Positions 33,455 to 45,756 are shown, counted from the stretch's first letter. The stretch is 64,000 nucleotides of DNA from Triglochin maritima (GCA_963682175.1 OY821783.1:39020301-39084300); one strand, 5' to 3'. Notes: a model not told the origin generated them from the letters alone. Translations and numbers: made by a program.

Positions 33455-34541
33455 ATGGAGAAGAAAAAGGCAACGACGACATTGGCAGTGCTTCTGCTAC
33501 TACTAGTAGTAGTGGTATCGGTTGCCGGAGCGACAACTCCGGCGAAGCAACCATTGGACCCTTCAAACTACACGTCCTCGAACACAGTCCCGGCCTTCCC
33601 AGTGGTCCGCAGCGAAAACAAGACTTGCCATCTCGACCTCTCCGACGAACTCTTCGGCGGGGTGAGCGACGCCTGCGGCCAAACCCTCGACAGGAGCCGG
33701 TGCTGCCCCGTCCTCGCCGCCTGGCTCTTCGCCGCCCACGCCCGGACCGCCCTAACCCTCGACTCCGAAGACAACAACACCTCCTCTTCCGAGTGGGACC
33801 CAATGGTCCCGGACGACTCCCAGAAGTGCGTGGACAGCCTCCATTCCTCCCTCCGGCAACGCGACATAGTCCTCCTCCGGCCGAACTCGACGTGCGACAC
33901 CGTTCTCTGCTTCTGCGGCATCCGCCTCCACCAGCTCAGCTCCCTCCGCTGCTCCTCCGCCTTCAACCTCTCCACCACCCACCGCAACGCCACCCCCGCC
34001 GCCGTCGTGACTGATCTAGAAAAGAACTGCCGGAACTCGTCCTACTCCGGGTGCACCCGATGTCTCCAGTCCCTCGACAAGGTCCCGCCTTTTATACTTT
34101 TTCCGGCTTCTTACCGCATTTAATGCTTACCCACTTCCTCATTTATTGAAACGAACTATCTTTTTTGATCAGGTCGGAGGTGGGGTTGTTAAGAGTAGTA
34201 GTAAAAGTGGGAGTGGGGAGAGAGGGAGTAGGATGTTGGGGAGGGACTGTGAGTTGATGGGACTGACGTGGCTTCTGGCGAGGAACAAGACGGAGTACAT
34301 TGCCACTGTGTCGGCGGTGCTCCGGGCATTGCTCTACTCTGCCCATCCGGCGAACAAAGAGCACCACTATTGTAGTCCCGATCAGGAGAACATGCCTCTG
34401 GCTGTTGACTCGCTTCAGTTTCATAAGCTTCAGAACTCTGCTGCTGCTGTTCAGTCGATGGGTTTTGTTCCTCTGATGATGGTGTTCATGTCGACGGCGG
34501 TGATCGTGTTGTTGGTGGTTGTGGTGCCGCCGGAGGTGTGA
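33455..34541 (+). CDS. SPARK-type GPI-anchored protein (relative of Arabidopsis At4g28100), two exons
   Basis: Exon 1 is 33455-34081 (209 codons) and exon 2 is 34173-34541 (122 codons plus stop), joined in phase 0 across a 91-bp GT-AG intron (GACAAG/GTCCCG ... GATCAG/GTCGGA). The 331-residue product has a signal peptide (about 1-26, long Leu/Val core), then a Cys-rich SPARK-like region (LFGGVSDACG, DRSRCCPVLAAWLFAAHA, CFCGIRLHQLSSLRC, NCRNSSYSGCTRCL), then DCELMGLTWLLARNKT and SPDQENMPLAVDSLQ, and ends in a hydrophobic tail (about 306-331) suited to GPI attachment. Several N-glycosylation sites are present. It should sit on the outer face of the plasma membrane; its function is unknown. Coding GC is high compared with its surroundings. 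Without the intron the frame would end at 34123, losing conserved family segments, so the splice is well supported. Confidence 0.9.
34082..34172 (+). other. Intron of the GPI-anchored protein gene
   Basis: 91 bp, donor GTCCCG and acceptor TTTTTTGATCAG with a pyrimidine-rich stretch before it. Splicing joins two stretches that both match the family. Confidence 0.8.
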
Positions 34542-35567
34542 GAACGGCGTTTTTGTTGGACTTGTTTTGTAAAGTTGTTTTAGGTTTTAATTAGCATAAC
34601 TATTGGATATTATTAGATTAGATATGTCAGATTGTTAGTTAGTTTTAATTCAGGATGATTGATTTGATGAACCCTTCTGTTCTATTATGCTTTGGTGGAG
34701 TGGGAAAAGTTAGTTTGCATGGTTACGAATTTACGATGATTTCAAACACACTTATATCAAAACTTCACGCCATGTCGTTAGAAATTAACAAGGGTTGTAA
34801 TAACTAATAAGTGGGGCATGAAGATACTCTTACACGGTTACACCACACATTGCATATACATACACGCTTCGGGTCATCATTTTTAAAAACATCGGACAAA
34901 TTAAAGGTCTTCGAGATGCTCATATCAGCGGGTGGTTAGATCAATGACGTACATAGGCATTATCATCAAATCTATATAAAAAAATCTACAATTAGATTGT
35001 AATGGATGGACAAGATTAATAGATTTTGACCTCTCAAATTAAGCTACAATTTTAGAGGATCAGGATCCCCCCGATCCATTGAGATGCGAATATCCACTTC
35101 TTTTTTGTTCTTGTCCTCCTGGGCCACTAATTCCGAAATACTTTAAATCTAAAAACGAACGAGCGTCAAATTGAGAACATTATTAATTGAATAAATAATT
35201 TAGAGGGGAGGTTGAAGTTTAATTAGAGTTGTTAAGTTAAAGGGTTTTTTTTTTTTGCCTGTGTGCACCTAGTCGGTGTCATGATTGACGATATACACCT
35301 AGATTTTCTCTATTGTCGAAAGTGTATTGGGTAGTCAAAAATATTTGGTTATATGCACTTCTGTCATTAAAAGGATTTATTTCGTCACCGTTTCCGTTCA
35401 ACATTGTTATAAATTTTACAAATTAAACATCGTAAGATTACAAATGTTATTAATATTACTATGCTAGGGTTGGGATTGGTTGTGGGGTTGTTTCAAGTCG
35501 TGAGAGGCCAGTCGTCAAGGATCGGGTGGAAGGTGCATGTTGTTTATATTGGAATTTGGTTTACAAT
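34542..35567. other. Spacer
   Basis: It contains the 3' flank of the GPI-anchored protein gene, then AT-rich sequence without supported features. Confidence 0.4.
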
Positions 35568-36590
35568 TGTTAATACAGGAAAACATGGAGAAACGGTCGA
35601 CTGGAACTTAAGTCACGGTCGACCGATTTACTCCAGGAGCCTGGAGGCTCGGAACAGATCGAGGAACGGTCGACCGGTTCGGGGAATTCGGTCGACCGAA
35701 AACGGCCAGTAGATTTGGAGCTCGGATCTTTTGAAGATCCGGTCGACCGGTGTTGGGCACGCGGTCGACCGAAAAGTGACAGTAGATACGAGATGAAATT
35801 CAGCACAGCAATCGGTCGACCGGTGTTGGACACGCGATCGACCGAATTCGTCCAGTAGCTTCAGGCGTTATCCAGCAGTGCAGAACGGTCGACCGATGTT
35901 GGACACGCGGTCGACCGAAATTGTCCAGGAGCTTCGAGCGTTGTTCAGCAGCGCGGATCGATCGACCGGCTATGGGCGAGCGGTCGACCGAACGATGACA
36001 GTTACGCGAACTAACCGAAGTTCGGTCGACCGATGGGACATTCTGGTCGACCGATTTCAGACAGTTATGCACGATCTGAATTATTTTTTTTGTACGATTT
36101 TAGCCAATTATAAATAGGATTTTCGCCCTAATCTTGCAACATAACACACAATCTTTATTTCCTTGAGAGATATTAGGCTAGAGAGAGATCTAAAGTGTTT
36201 TGGGAGACGCATTGCTTCCAAATTGTGTAATCTCGGAGACTTCTCTTGTTGGAGAAGAGCTTCAAGGAAAAGGAAATCCGCAGGAGACCCCCCCAAGGAC
36301 GTAGGCATCTTGCCGAACCTTGTAAAATCGCGTGTGTCGTGGTTTGCTTCAGGTGTGTTGATTGATTGCTTGTTATTTCCATCTTAATTGTGTTTACTTG
36401 TTGCATTGAGTTTGGGAGAGGGTCAGAAGTTATAGTTTCCGCATTCAATATTTGTTTTTCGTGGTGCGTGTAATCAATGTCGAGTTAGTGCATCGTAGAT
36501 CCCCCTCCCAATTACGCCATTGTGTTCGAGGTTGTTTGCGGTGGGTTGAGTTCGTCGCAGGAAAGAAGGTTGTTGGCTTGAGGTTGCATT
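35568..36590 (+). mobile_element. LTR-like block C with paired palindromes
   Basis: It starts TGTTAATACAGG, has a TATAAATAGG box at 36110-36119 followed by a leader-like region, and ends near a GGTTGCATTAGTTGGTAT sequence that could be a decayed LTR end plus primer-binding site. About 16 copies of CGGTCGACCG or close variants lie in 35593-36056. Three of the pairs have a TGTTGG-CACG spacer (near 35740, 35812 and 35885), so this part is a degenerate tandem repeat. No target duplication was found and no coding region is present, so the limits are approximate. Confidence 0.5.
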
Positions 36591-37079
36591 AGTTGGTATG
36601 ATTTGTTTCCGTGAGAGGATCGATCTAATTGTTTTATGAAAGACCATGCCCCTATTAACACTCCATACATACGTGGACTCGCAAGGTTGATGATACGAGA
36701 TCTATGGGGTTAAAAAAGGAAAATCATGATTTATGAAAGTCAAAGAATTATGTTTGAATTTGCAAAATGGATACAACTTTTATACTTATCCTTTTGTTTT
36801 ACTTCGGAAACCTTCAAAAGAAAATGTGTTATAACTTTTGAATGTTCATCGATCGACCACTTTCTCGGATGGTGTCTTGGATAAATTTCTTTGACGATCG
36901 AGGAAACTCGTAAGTTCGGTCAATGAATTGTAATGTTGTTCTTCACGGCATCATCCAACTTTCAACATTAAAAATAATATTGCGTCGATCTTCCATGTAT
37001 ATGGTCTCGGACAGATAACTACATATATACGATGATCTCGGACCAATCACCTAACTCAATGTCGTAGTATGTTGTTCCA
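36591..37079. other. Spacer
   Basis: No supported feature. Confidence 0.35.
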
Positions 37080-37480
37080 ATAGGATCTTTCTTTTGCAAG
37101 TCGATCTATGTAGATGTTTACTTTGGATTATCTATAATATTGTTCTTCACCAATTCAATCACCACTTTGCTGATGTAGAGGATTAGCTATTATATATCTA
37201 TTCCGTCCTCGTTGGTCAAGACATTCTTCGACATGAAAGGGGGAGATAATCAACGTTTAACATTGAAAATATTATAATTATTCGGAAACGTGCACTTGTA
37301 TATGTGCTCATTCGGAAGAATGGTATCTATAGATGGTCTTGAATCGTCCGCAAATTGCCAACATCTTAACTTTCTTTGGTCAGAAAATGGTCAACATCTG
37401 GCCATAGGTCAAATATCAAGAACACACATTCTTGGATCAATTTCATATATACTATCCAGATCAATTTTAAGTATCTTGCA
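37080..37480 (+). repeat. Upstream copy of a direct repeat flanking the decarboxylase gene
   Basis: It shares ordered blocks with 44640-45040: ATGTTTACTTTGGATTA, then GACAT-then-GACATG-AAGGG, ATAATCAACGTTTAACATTG, AACTTTCTTTGGTC, ATGGTCAACA and TTTTAAGTA-CTTGCA. Overall divergence is high. Confidence 0.65.
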
Positions 37481-37904
37481 TGCATAAATAAGTAAATTCC
37501 CATGATATTTGATAAACTTCTTTTGATTTTTTTTTTTGAAAGTAAACCATTGACGCCTTTTAATCTGGTAGGGAAAAAAATCAATAATATTTTTGCTCAG
37601 ATGTTGAATAGTATTTGGAGCATGATAATCCTCACGTTATCAATGAAATATATATATATTTATGGTCCCTTTTGGGACCATACATGTGTTTTAGACGCTG
37701 CGATTTGGGAACGTGCAAACGTACACTTGATGTCTCATTAATTAAAACCATCAAGTATGAAGCTTAGCTAGGCACAGTTGATCTCCCATTATCGATCAGC
37801 CGATAAATTTTGAACCGAAGGTCACTTTTGGCGAAGCTAATTAAACTCCATATATGTAACGAAAAAATTTAAAATCTTTTAAAGATAGGGATCAAGCACA
37901 AAGA

Positions 37905-38602
37905 AACATGTGTCCCAACCACAGTCGACGCCACAACACGGGTCACAAGGGTTCTCTCACCCCAACCCCACGATCACACAAGGCACTGTAGGAAAATCAT
38001 CGGTCATGGGTCTTAAAGGTACTCTCACCCCAACCCCACAATCAACACACGCAATATACGCAAAACTGGGTAGAAACAGTCGAACGAAATCCAAAGATGG
38101 TCGACCGAAACCCCACAACTATACCAAAAATAACCAGAATAACCAACACCCGGTCGAACGGCAAGGAGGACACGTTCAACCGAAATCAACCAGTAAAATT
38201 ATCTTCTTGTTCAAACAAGCACAATCGGTCAAACAAAAATAAAGTCAATGGTCGACCGAAAACTACTAGTAAAATACAAGATCAATCCAAACTACACTGG
38301 TCGACCGAAACAACAATGGTTGAACAAACATAAGTTAACTTAAGTCATCGGTTGGACGAGTCAAACAGACGGTTGACTGTTGGGAAAAGTGGTTGGTTCG
38401 ACCGAGGGTGGTTCGGTCGACCGGACTTGATATTGAGTGTGGGGGAATTCCCTGTTGGAATTCGGTCGACCGAGAGTGCTCTGGGGTTCGACCGGATTCG
38501 TTGGTGATAGTTGGTGCACAATATTCCTTGTATTTGAGTAATATCCTCTGTCGATTGTTGTTTAGAAATTTTAAAATTTTCGGTTGTGTCGATGATGTTA
38601 CA
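37905..38602. mobile_element. LTR-A-like remnants, possibly in two orientations
   Basis: On the minus strand 38602 starts TGTAACATCATCGACAC, like the LTR-A 5' end, and palindrome variants follow to about 38345. From 37905 to 38345 the variants (GGTCGACCGAAAACTAC and others) read better on the plus strand. The block also has a short direct repeat with CTCACCCCAACCCCAC (37957 and 38024). Strongly decayed. Confidence 0.5.
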
Positions 38603-39101
38603 TTACGTGACAATATTGAATCAATGATAAGACACATCAATATAAGTGAAGTGCTATTTTTGGTGTGACAAAATACACAGGAGCAAGTACATACATGTAA
38701 TTATGTTTTACCAAAAAAGGGACATGTAATATATGTGCAACATACGACAATATTGCCCTATGTTTGGAAGGCAATCTGATTAAGAACCATATTCTGGGAA
38801 TTCGATCTGGTGAGAGGGTAGAAGTTCTTCCCTAGTCATAATTCATCGTATCTCTTACGTGCCTATATAAATTTTGTGGTGTAAATATTCCACGTGTTTA
38901 ATTATAGAACAGATGAATAATACCAGGTTAGAAGGTTTCAAAAGAATGAAGAGGTTAGGTGAGATAAGACTAGTCTTATATAAGCAAAGAACGGAAAAAG
39001 AAAAAGAATACGACTAGCATGGAAGTTGGAAGAAAGAAGGATGGAAGAAAAGGTAAACACACCGGAGCGGTGACCACATCCCATCCATGAACGTTCACGT
39101 C

Positions 39102-39116
39102 TATATATATATATAA
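39102..39116 (+). promoter_or_regulatory. TATA box of the decarboxylase gene
   Basis: TATATATATATATAA followed by GGACC, about 125 bp upstream of the chosen ATG. Confidence 0.55.
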
Positions 39117-39239
39117 GGACCCTCCATCCATGCAAATATGCAATACACACCAAATAATATCAATCAATCAATCAAGGAATCCATCCTCCTTCTTCTTCTT
39201 CCTGGAAGGAAATTAAGCATCATCAATTACACACATAAA

Positions 39240-40727
39240 ATGGGTAGCCTTGATTCATCTCCATTGATGTTGAATGGGAATGAGGATGAGTTGAAGTTCA
39301 ATCCCATGAACATGGATGAGTTTAGAAAGGAAGCCCACCAAACCATAGACTTGGTGATGAACTACTACAAGGGAATTGAGTCATATCCCGTCGTCCCGGA
39401 CGTCGCTCCAGGCTATCTCCGGCCACTCCTCCCGACCGAACCTCCCCAACACTCTGAGCCCTTCGACTCCGTTCTCCGGGAGTTTTCCTCCTCGGTGCTC
39501 CCTGGCATGACTCATTGGGCCAGTCCCAACTTCTTTGCCTACTTCCCCGCAACTCTCTCCTCCGCCGCCATCTCCTCCGACATTCTCTCCTCCGCTCTCA
39601 ACCCTGTCGCCTTCAACTGGCTTGCCTCCCCTGCCGTGACTGAGTTGGAGACCATTGTTGTGGATTGGATGGCCCAACTCCTCCGCCTTCCTTCCTGCTT
39701 CCGCTTCTCCGGTACCGGTGGGGGTGTCGTCCAGGCGACAACAAGCGAGGCTGTTCTCTGCACCCTCGTCGCCGCCAGGGACTCCGCCCTCAGAGCCTTA
39801 GGTGGGAACCACAACGTCACCCACCTCACCACCTACGCCTCCGACCAGACCCACTCCACCTTCACCAAGGCCTGCAAGATTGCCGGGATTCCTCCTGCAA
39901 ACATTCGTGCAATTCCCACCGACGTCACCACCGCCTTCTCCCTTTCCCCGTCGGCTCTAGAAGAAGCCATGCAGGCCGACGTCGACGCCGGGTTGGTCCC
40001 TATCTACTTCTGCGCCACCGTCGGGACAACCTCCTCGACGGCGGTGGACCCTGTAAGTCCTCTGGCAGATGTGGCGAAGGCGTTCGGGGCTTGGGTGCAT
40101 GTGGACGCGGCTTATGCCGGCAGCGCCTGCGTGTGCCCGGAGTTCCGGCACAACATCGACGGCGTCGAGAAGGTGGACTCGTTTAGTATGAGCCCGCACA
40201 AGTGGTTCCTCACCGGCCTCGACTGCTGCTGCCTCTGGGTGCGCAACCGGACCTTGCTGGTGGAATCATTGTCCATCGATCCGGAGTACCTGAAGAACAA
40301 GGCTACCGACACCGGGGAAGTTGTGGACTACAAGGACTGGCAGGTCGGTGTCGGAAGGCGGTTCCGGTCGCTGAAACTGTACATGGTTCTCCGGACCTAC
40401 GGGGCCGGGAAGCTTCAGACTCACATAAGGAGCGACGTGGAGATGGCAAAGGCGTTCGAGGATATGGTGGTGGCAGACCCTCGGTTCGAGGTGGTCGTGC
40501 CGAGGAGGTTTGCTTTGGTTTGTTTCCGGGCCAAGGGCAGCGACGAGGTCAACCGGAGGCTGCTTGAGAAGATCAATGAGGGTGGGAAGATGTACATGAC
40601 CCACACCGTCCTCGGTGGGGTCTACGTCCTCCGATTCGCCGTCGGTACGCCTCTCACGGAGGAGAGGCATGTCCAGGCGGCGTGGCAACGCATTCAGGAG
40701 AAGGCCGACGACCTGCTTATAGCTTGA
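39240..40727 (+). CDS. Plant aromatic L-amino acid decarboxylase (PLP-dependent, group II)
   Basis: The 495-residue intronless gene encodes a cytosolic PLP enzyme of the tyrosine/tryptophan decarboxylase family; many plant members are also intronless. Visible signatures: N-terminal FRKEAHQTIDLVMNYY; THWASPNFFAYFP (91-103); SEAVLCTLVAARD; H205 in SDQTHSTF (ring-stacking His); HVDAAYAG with D289; PLP lysine K321 in SMSPHKWFLT; and the catalytic loop VVDYKDWQ with Y364. Tyr at that loop position is found in true decarboxylases, while acetaldehyde synthases carry Phe, so amine formation is expected. In the next segment, VGVGRRFRSLKL, G372 sits where reported tryptophan decarboxylases have Gly and poppy tyrosine decarboxylases have Ser, which leans towards indolic substrates. 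The frame is open upstream to 39138, but ATG 39240 fits the family N-terminus and its AAAATGG context. Coding GC is much higher than the flanks. Confidence 0.93.
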   Translation: MGSLDSSPLMLNGNEDELKFNPMNMDEFRKEAHQTIDLVMNYYKGIESYPVVPDVAPGYLRPLLPTEPPQHSEPFDSVLREFSSSVLPGMTHWASPNFFAYFPATLSSAAISSDILSSALNPVAFNWLASPAVTELETIVVDWMAQLLRLPSCFRFSGTGGGVVQATTSEAVLCTLVAARDSALRALGGNHNVTHLTTYASDQTHSTFTKACKIAGIPPANIRAIPTDVTTAFSLSPSALEEAMQADVDAGLVPIYFCATVGTTSSTAVDPVSPLADVAKAFGAWVHVDAAYAGSACVCPEFRHNIDGVEKVDSFSMSPHKWFLTGLDCCCLWVRNRTLLVESLSIDPEYLKNKATDTGEVVDYKDWQVGVGRRFRSLKLYMVLRTYGAGKLQTHIRSDVEMAKAFEDMVVADPRFEVVVPRRFALVCFRAKGSDEVNRRLLEKINEGGKMYMTHTVLGGVYVLRFAVGTPLTEERHVQAAWQRIQEKADDLLIA

Positions 40728-42652
40728 TCGACCTCGATCGCCAATATATCCATCATCACTATATAGCTAAAACATATTTATCGTTATTAATAATGCATGC
40801 ATGGTTAATAATATATAGTATGTATTATATGTACTATCCATGCATGTGAGGTACCTACGTTGTGAGAAAAAAAAACATAAAATTGTTGTGCATTAATGCA
40901 TCTTCCAATTGCATGCATTTTATTACTGGTATTTTATTAATGGACTTGAACATGATTATATTAATGTATCAATTAATGGTACATCGTTGTTTGTATTATT
41001 GTATTGTTTGGGGGGAACGACAGACTACTATAAAAGTAACCTAGAGCAAGTCACCCTATATATATTTATTGTTTCTTCTATATACTTATATTTTTTGCTA
41101 CTAATTTCTTTTTTATTTTGTTACAATGCAAGTTTCAGTTTGCTTACATATAAATGGGTTCTTCAACTTCCAATGCAATTTGCAGAATTTTTTAATAATC
41201 TACCATTAATTCCTTTTATACTCAAACATGTGAATTCGTCTATGTCTGTGCAATTTGCAGAATTATTGACTACTCAATAATAGTCTAAAGATCTCATTAC
41301 CGAACTAACCTCCCACGGTTCTCGAATATCACTAATTTGTCTATCTAACCCTCATAATAGTCCTCTTGAATTCGTCCTCCGTTCCAAACAATTAATCAAC
41401 CTCCATGCCAATTATGAGAAAATCACATTCACAACTCTCATAAGCAGTCATCTTCTTCAATATCCAACCTTATACGCAGCTCCAATTTAGTCAGGCAGCT
41501 TTAATTTAAATCAACAAATTCAGTATGATATTGGATGTTGATGTGATCCTGCTCGGCCTCTTGCTTGTTCAATTGAATGTCGTGTGTTTTTTCATATTCT
41601 TTGGAATTATTCCATATTAACAAAAAGAATTAATTGCTCCATTTTTACGCATAACCCCATGGACCTCATACGGAATCCTCTCTAATTCGTTGAGAATTAG
41701 AGATGTCCAATTCAGTAAATTGTAGACATTGATTATGACAGAGATTGTGTTTTACGGAAAGTATCCTATTTATTATGACATTGTTAAATGTAATTATGTA
41801 ATAATCATGGGTGATTTATTTTGCAAAACATCCATCTTATTATTGACCATTCAAGACTTGTCATCTGGTAATACTTGTACTTAATTAACTTATTATCGTA
41901 TTAATATCCTAATTTAATCTATATGTTAGTTATTAATTTTGTGTTTTTTAATATATATTTCAATTGAAGTTTTTTATAAAACCATTCTTATGGTGATTTC
42001 CTAACATGTCTATTGGAACTTTGGAGTCTATCTTTAAGGTTATTAGGTACGAAGGATATGATTAAGATTATTAAACTTTTTATATGCTCTCGTTTTCACA
42101 AATCTGTAAAAATTTAATTGTGTTAGAACGTAAGAAGGTGCTAAAATAAGTAATGTAAATATTTCATTTTTTAAATTCTGAAGGTTTACTAAAAATCCAT
42201 TTAATTAACGTGAAATTACTTTTAACGTGTCAACTTCGCCATGAGTTTGGTTGCATTAAAAATCATCCAATAGAACGCCCCAATTCCAATAAACAAATAA
42301 ATATAAGAATGAAATAAATATATAAGTTACAAGTCACGTAAATGTTGGAGCATTGAACCAATGTCAATAATGTAATAAGCCACTTTTATGATCCACCTTC
42401 CATTTGCCATCTTTAATTTCAACCTCAAATCCCCCACCAACCTCAATTTCTCTCTCTGCTACGTCGGTAAAAAAATACTATGCAACCCACAACCTAATCC
42501 AATTCATTATTTAAAGACATTATCTCATCCACGTCGTTTCTTTTTACCTCATTTTCTATTATATCTTAATAATTAATAAATTATTAAATAAATTGTTTTT
42601 ACAATGACTTAATCTACTTAAATTACGAAAATTAATTTCCTTAATCTTGGTT
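40728..42652. other. AT-rich spacer downstream of the decarboxylase
   Basis: No gene can be supported. A short word (CAATTTGCAGAATT) occurs twice (41174 and 41250). The rest is AT-rich. Confidence 0.4.
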
Positions 42653-42882
42653 ACAATTTTTTTTATTTTAATAAAAACTTAATACAAAATTTAATATTTA
42701 GGTAAATACGGGAGAAAAACGTTTGTATTCTAGCTATTGAAGTGGCTATTTATGGGATTGATCTGTTTACCATATTATTATGGAAACAGGTAAACGGATC
42801 TATATCCGGATCCATTTCTCCTGTATTTACCAAAATATTCAATTTTGTATTAAATATTTATTAAAATAATTTTTTTTTGACA
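42653..42882. mobile_element. Fold-back MITE
   Basis: The left arm (TTAATACAAAATTTAATATT, then GGTAAATACGGGAGAAA) and the right arm (inverse TTAATACAAAATTGAATATT, then GGTAAATACAGGAGAAA) are inverted over about 65 bp around a 100-bp centre that itself contains GTTTACC/GGTAAAC. Too short to encode anything. Confidence 0.7.
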
Positions 42883-43686
42883 AATGGCTCGTACTTTTGA
42901 TTTTCACTAATTTTGTATTAGTATACTTAATTTAATTGATTTATTTTACTAATTTTTAGTAATTATTTTATTTTATTTTATTTTTCAGAAATTAATTCTA
43001 ATTCTATAAAAAATATACATATTAATAAAAAATATATTTAGGAAATATAAATAAATATTTTTTTAATAATTCCTTAAAAAAACAAAAAAGGGTGAACCCC
43101 GGTTGACCACCTAACTAGACCAGGGTCGCAACCTGGGTCGGCTGGTCGACCCAGGTCATTGCCCGACCAAGGGCGCCCCTAGTTAAGGGTGGCGAGGTCA
43201 AGTCTGGCCCCGACCCGACCCAAAAAGTCATCCGTTAAGGATGACCTCAGGATCCATGTCCCTACGGATATCGTTTGTCGATTTCTTTCTCAAGAATACA
43301 ATACAAACATGTAAGCATATATAATATGTAATGTAGCTAAATAGAACTAAATATTGCTAATATGTAAGTAAATCGTGTGTAGGAAAAAAATGCAGCAACT
43401 AGGCCACAACAATTTTGAACACATCATCACTAACATATATGTATGTCATCGATAACCCTATATATGTATCACAGAAATTTTCTAGTGAGTTCGAGACTTA
43501 TTTTTTCTATTTTAAACTTCCACCATATGCACAACTCATCTGAAATTGTAAGATAGATTAAGACTATGAGTTGTCATATTAATAAATAATTTAATGATTG
43601 ATATTAACCGTAAAATAACCATAATTTCGATTTAACAGTGAGGTTGAAGGAAATTTAAATTAATAAGATGAGTTATGAACTTACTG

Positions 43687-43717
<31 letters not shown>

Positions 43718-44639
43718 AGAATTATATATATATTTCAAATCTTTCCGATTTCTTTAGTAGATTGCGTTCATGATCAGATAGTAATATCAAAGTTGCAATG
43801 TATATATCTTTGGTCTTAGAAAGAATAAATTCTGCAACAATATTTTTCAAACGAAGAAACCGTGTGATATGTCGACGATGAATATGACATTATTTATAAG
43901 GAAAATGTATATACGAAGCTGCGACTTTACTTGTCTAAGTTCGATATTTAACGGTAAGAATGGTAGAAGGTGATCGAGAACTGTGAAAACGTAGGAGCAG
44001 AAGATATTCCAACAAGCTAGCTAGGATTTGATAATATCCATGTATCCAACAAAAGTGATCGAGTCTTTCCTTCTCAGCTTTTTCCATGTCCACGTCAATA
44101 ATTTTATATATTATCAATTTAGAACAAACGAACGTACGTCAAAGTTGACAAAAAACATATATGTATTAGAGAGGAAGTATAGGGTTCCAATAATGTAAGT
44201 TGCGTGAAAGTTTTTTGTTTTTGTTCTGAAAGGCACGTGATTCAAGTGCAAGGTTGGTCGAGTTTTTTCTTCCCACAAATATATCTGATATGATCTCTCC
44301 ATCGACGAGTGAGAGAGACATCTACTGACCAATCTGTGAGATTTTGTCATCAATCAACGTACTCCTAATGTCGATCAGTGACAAAACCGTAAAAGTTGAG
44401 AATGTCATCGACTTTAATGTGTATTATCGATCCCTAACTTTTACCTTTAGATTTGGAAAAGGATGACTCATGACTGGTTAATTAGCTTCAATGGCTAGGG
44501 GCTAGGAAACAAAATATATTGTTCAGATCGGCGGTGTCTTGACGGTTGGTTGACACACGTACGCATGAAGTTTGGAGGATTCATGACATTTCCAAAGTCG
44601 ACATTTGTCAAACTAATAACTATTATTGCCTTCAGATAG
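42883..44639. other. AT-rich spacer with one GC-rich island
   Basis: At 43090-43260 a GC-rich block holds GGTTGACCACC, GGTCGCAACCTGGGTCGG and CTGGTCGACCCAGG in partly inverted order, perhaps the centre of another small element. A TA/CA microsatellite lies at 43690-43715. No gene. Confidence 0.45.
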
Positions 44640-45040
44640 GATATTGTAATAATCTATCTGTGTACATGTTTACTTTGGATTAGTAATTGTTCCTCACCAA
44701 CCACCACATTTTTGTCTTTTCCATTCTTAATTCCGTTTCTTAATTTGCTGACGTAGTAGAATGTTATATATTCGATCCGTTCGTCTTGAAGACATTTTGT
44801 GACATGGAAGGGACATAATCAACGTTTAACATTGAAGATATTAATGTTACGAAACACTTGAACGCTCACTTTGAAAGACTAATATAGATAGACATCGTAA
44901 AGTCCATTGCTAACCTCTGAACTTTCTTTGGTCCGAATATGGTCAACAAGAATCTCATTCAGGTCGTAAATTTAAAACAGATATTCGTAGAATAATTTCT
45001 TAGATACTACAATTCAGATCTCTTTTAAGTAACTTGCACG
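44640..45040 (+). repeat. Downstream copy of a direct repeat flanking the decarboxylase gene
   Basis: Same order of blocks as 37080-37480, same strand, with much divergence and a CTTTTCCATTCTTAATTCCG insertion. Confidence 0.65.
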
Positions 45041-45756
45041 AACACGTAACTTTCGATTTGATAAAAAAAAAAGATTCAATCACATTCCCTTTGCTACCTA
45101 AAGTTGATTTCAAACAAGTCAAATTCATAAGTCTTACATCAAAATTAAGGGGAAAACGAATAAAAATGATGGAATCGATCTATCAGCCTTTTGATTGGGT
45201 ATCACAAAATATTGAACGAATGTCTACAAAGGCTAACATTCTTACCTAACAATTCTTACTTAACGGTAAGAATGGTAGCTTATAGCCTTCAAATCAATTG
45301 GAACTTGTCATCTTACCGGTATTGCAATCAACATTCAAATCAATTGGAAGTTGTCATCTTACCTCAGACCTAGTTGTGTATACAAGCTTTCTGGTTAAGT
45401 TGCAGTCGTATAAACAAGTTGTTTACCTAATAAATCTATTTCTTTAAATTTATTTTACTGTAAATAATTCAATTATTTTACTTGAAATTTAATTATAATT
45501 GTGGATATATGTTTACTGAATTGCTAAACATCGTCCCAAAATTACTTAAATCGCCACTTGAAATTACCATTTTGCCATTCTCTCATTTCTACTGCTATAA
45601 CGCGACATTTTACCCTCCTATCACACATCTCTCTTCATCTTTCTCTTATAATCATAAAAAAATAATGTTTTGGAGGTCAGTAATGAGCCAACGGACGTCC
45701 CAGTGTACTCTAATCTGGTAAAATATCTAACATCTTTTTAATAAAAAAATAATAAA

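Noticed and set aside
33568..33993. Long open frames opposite and out of frame with the GPI-anchored protein exon
   Set aside because: High GC of the real exon keeps other frames open; only the plus-strand frame has signal peptide, SPARK motifs and a matching second exon.
38393..38668. Open frame of 91 codons as a gene
   Set aside because: It overlaps decayed LTR-A sequence with palindrome variants and has no domain.
39665..40688. Several open frames on both strands inside the decarboxylase gene
   Set aside because: They are shadows of a GC-rich coding sequence; the 495-residue frame has all family motifs.
43090..43260. GC-rich island as a further LTR-A piece
   Set aside because: It shares only short GGTCGACC words; order and flanks do not match LTR-A.
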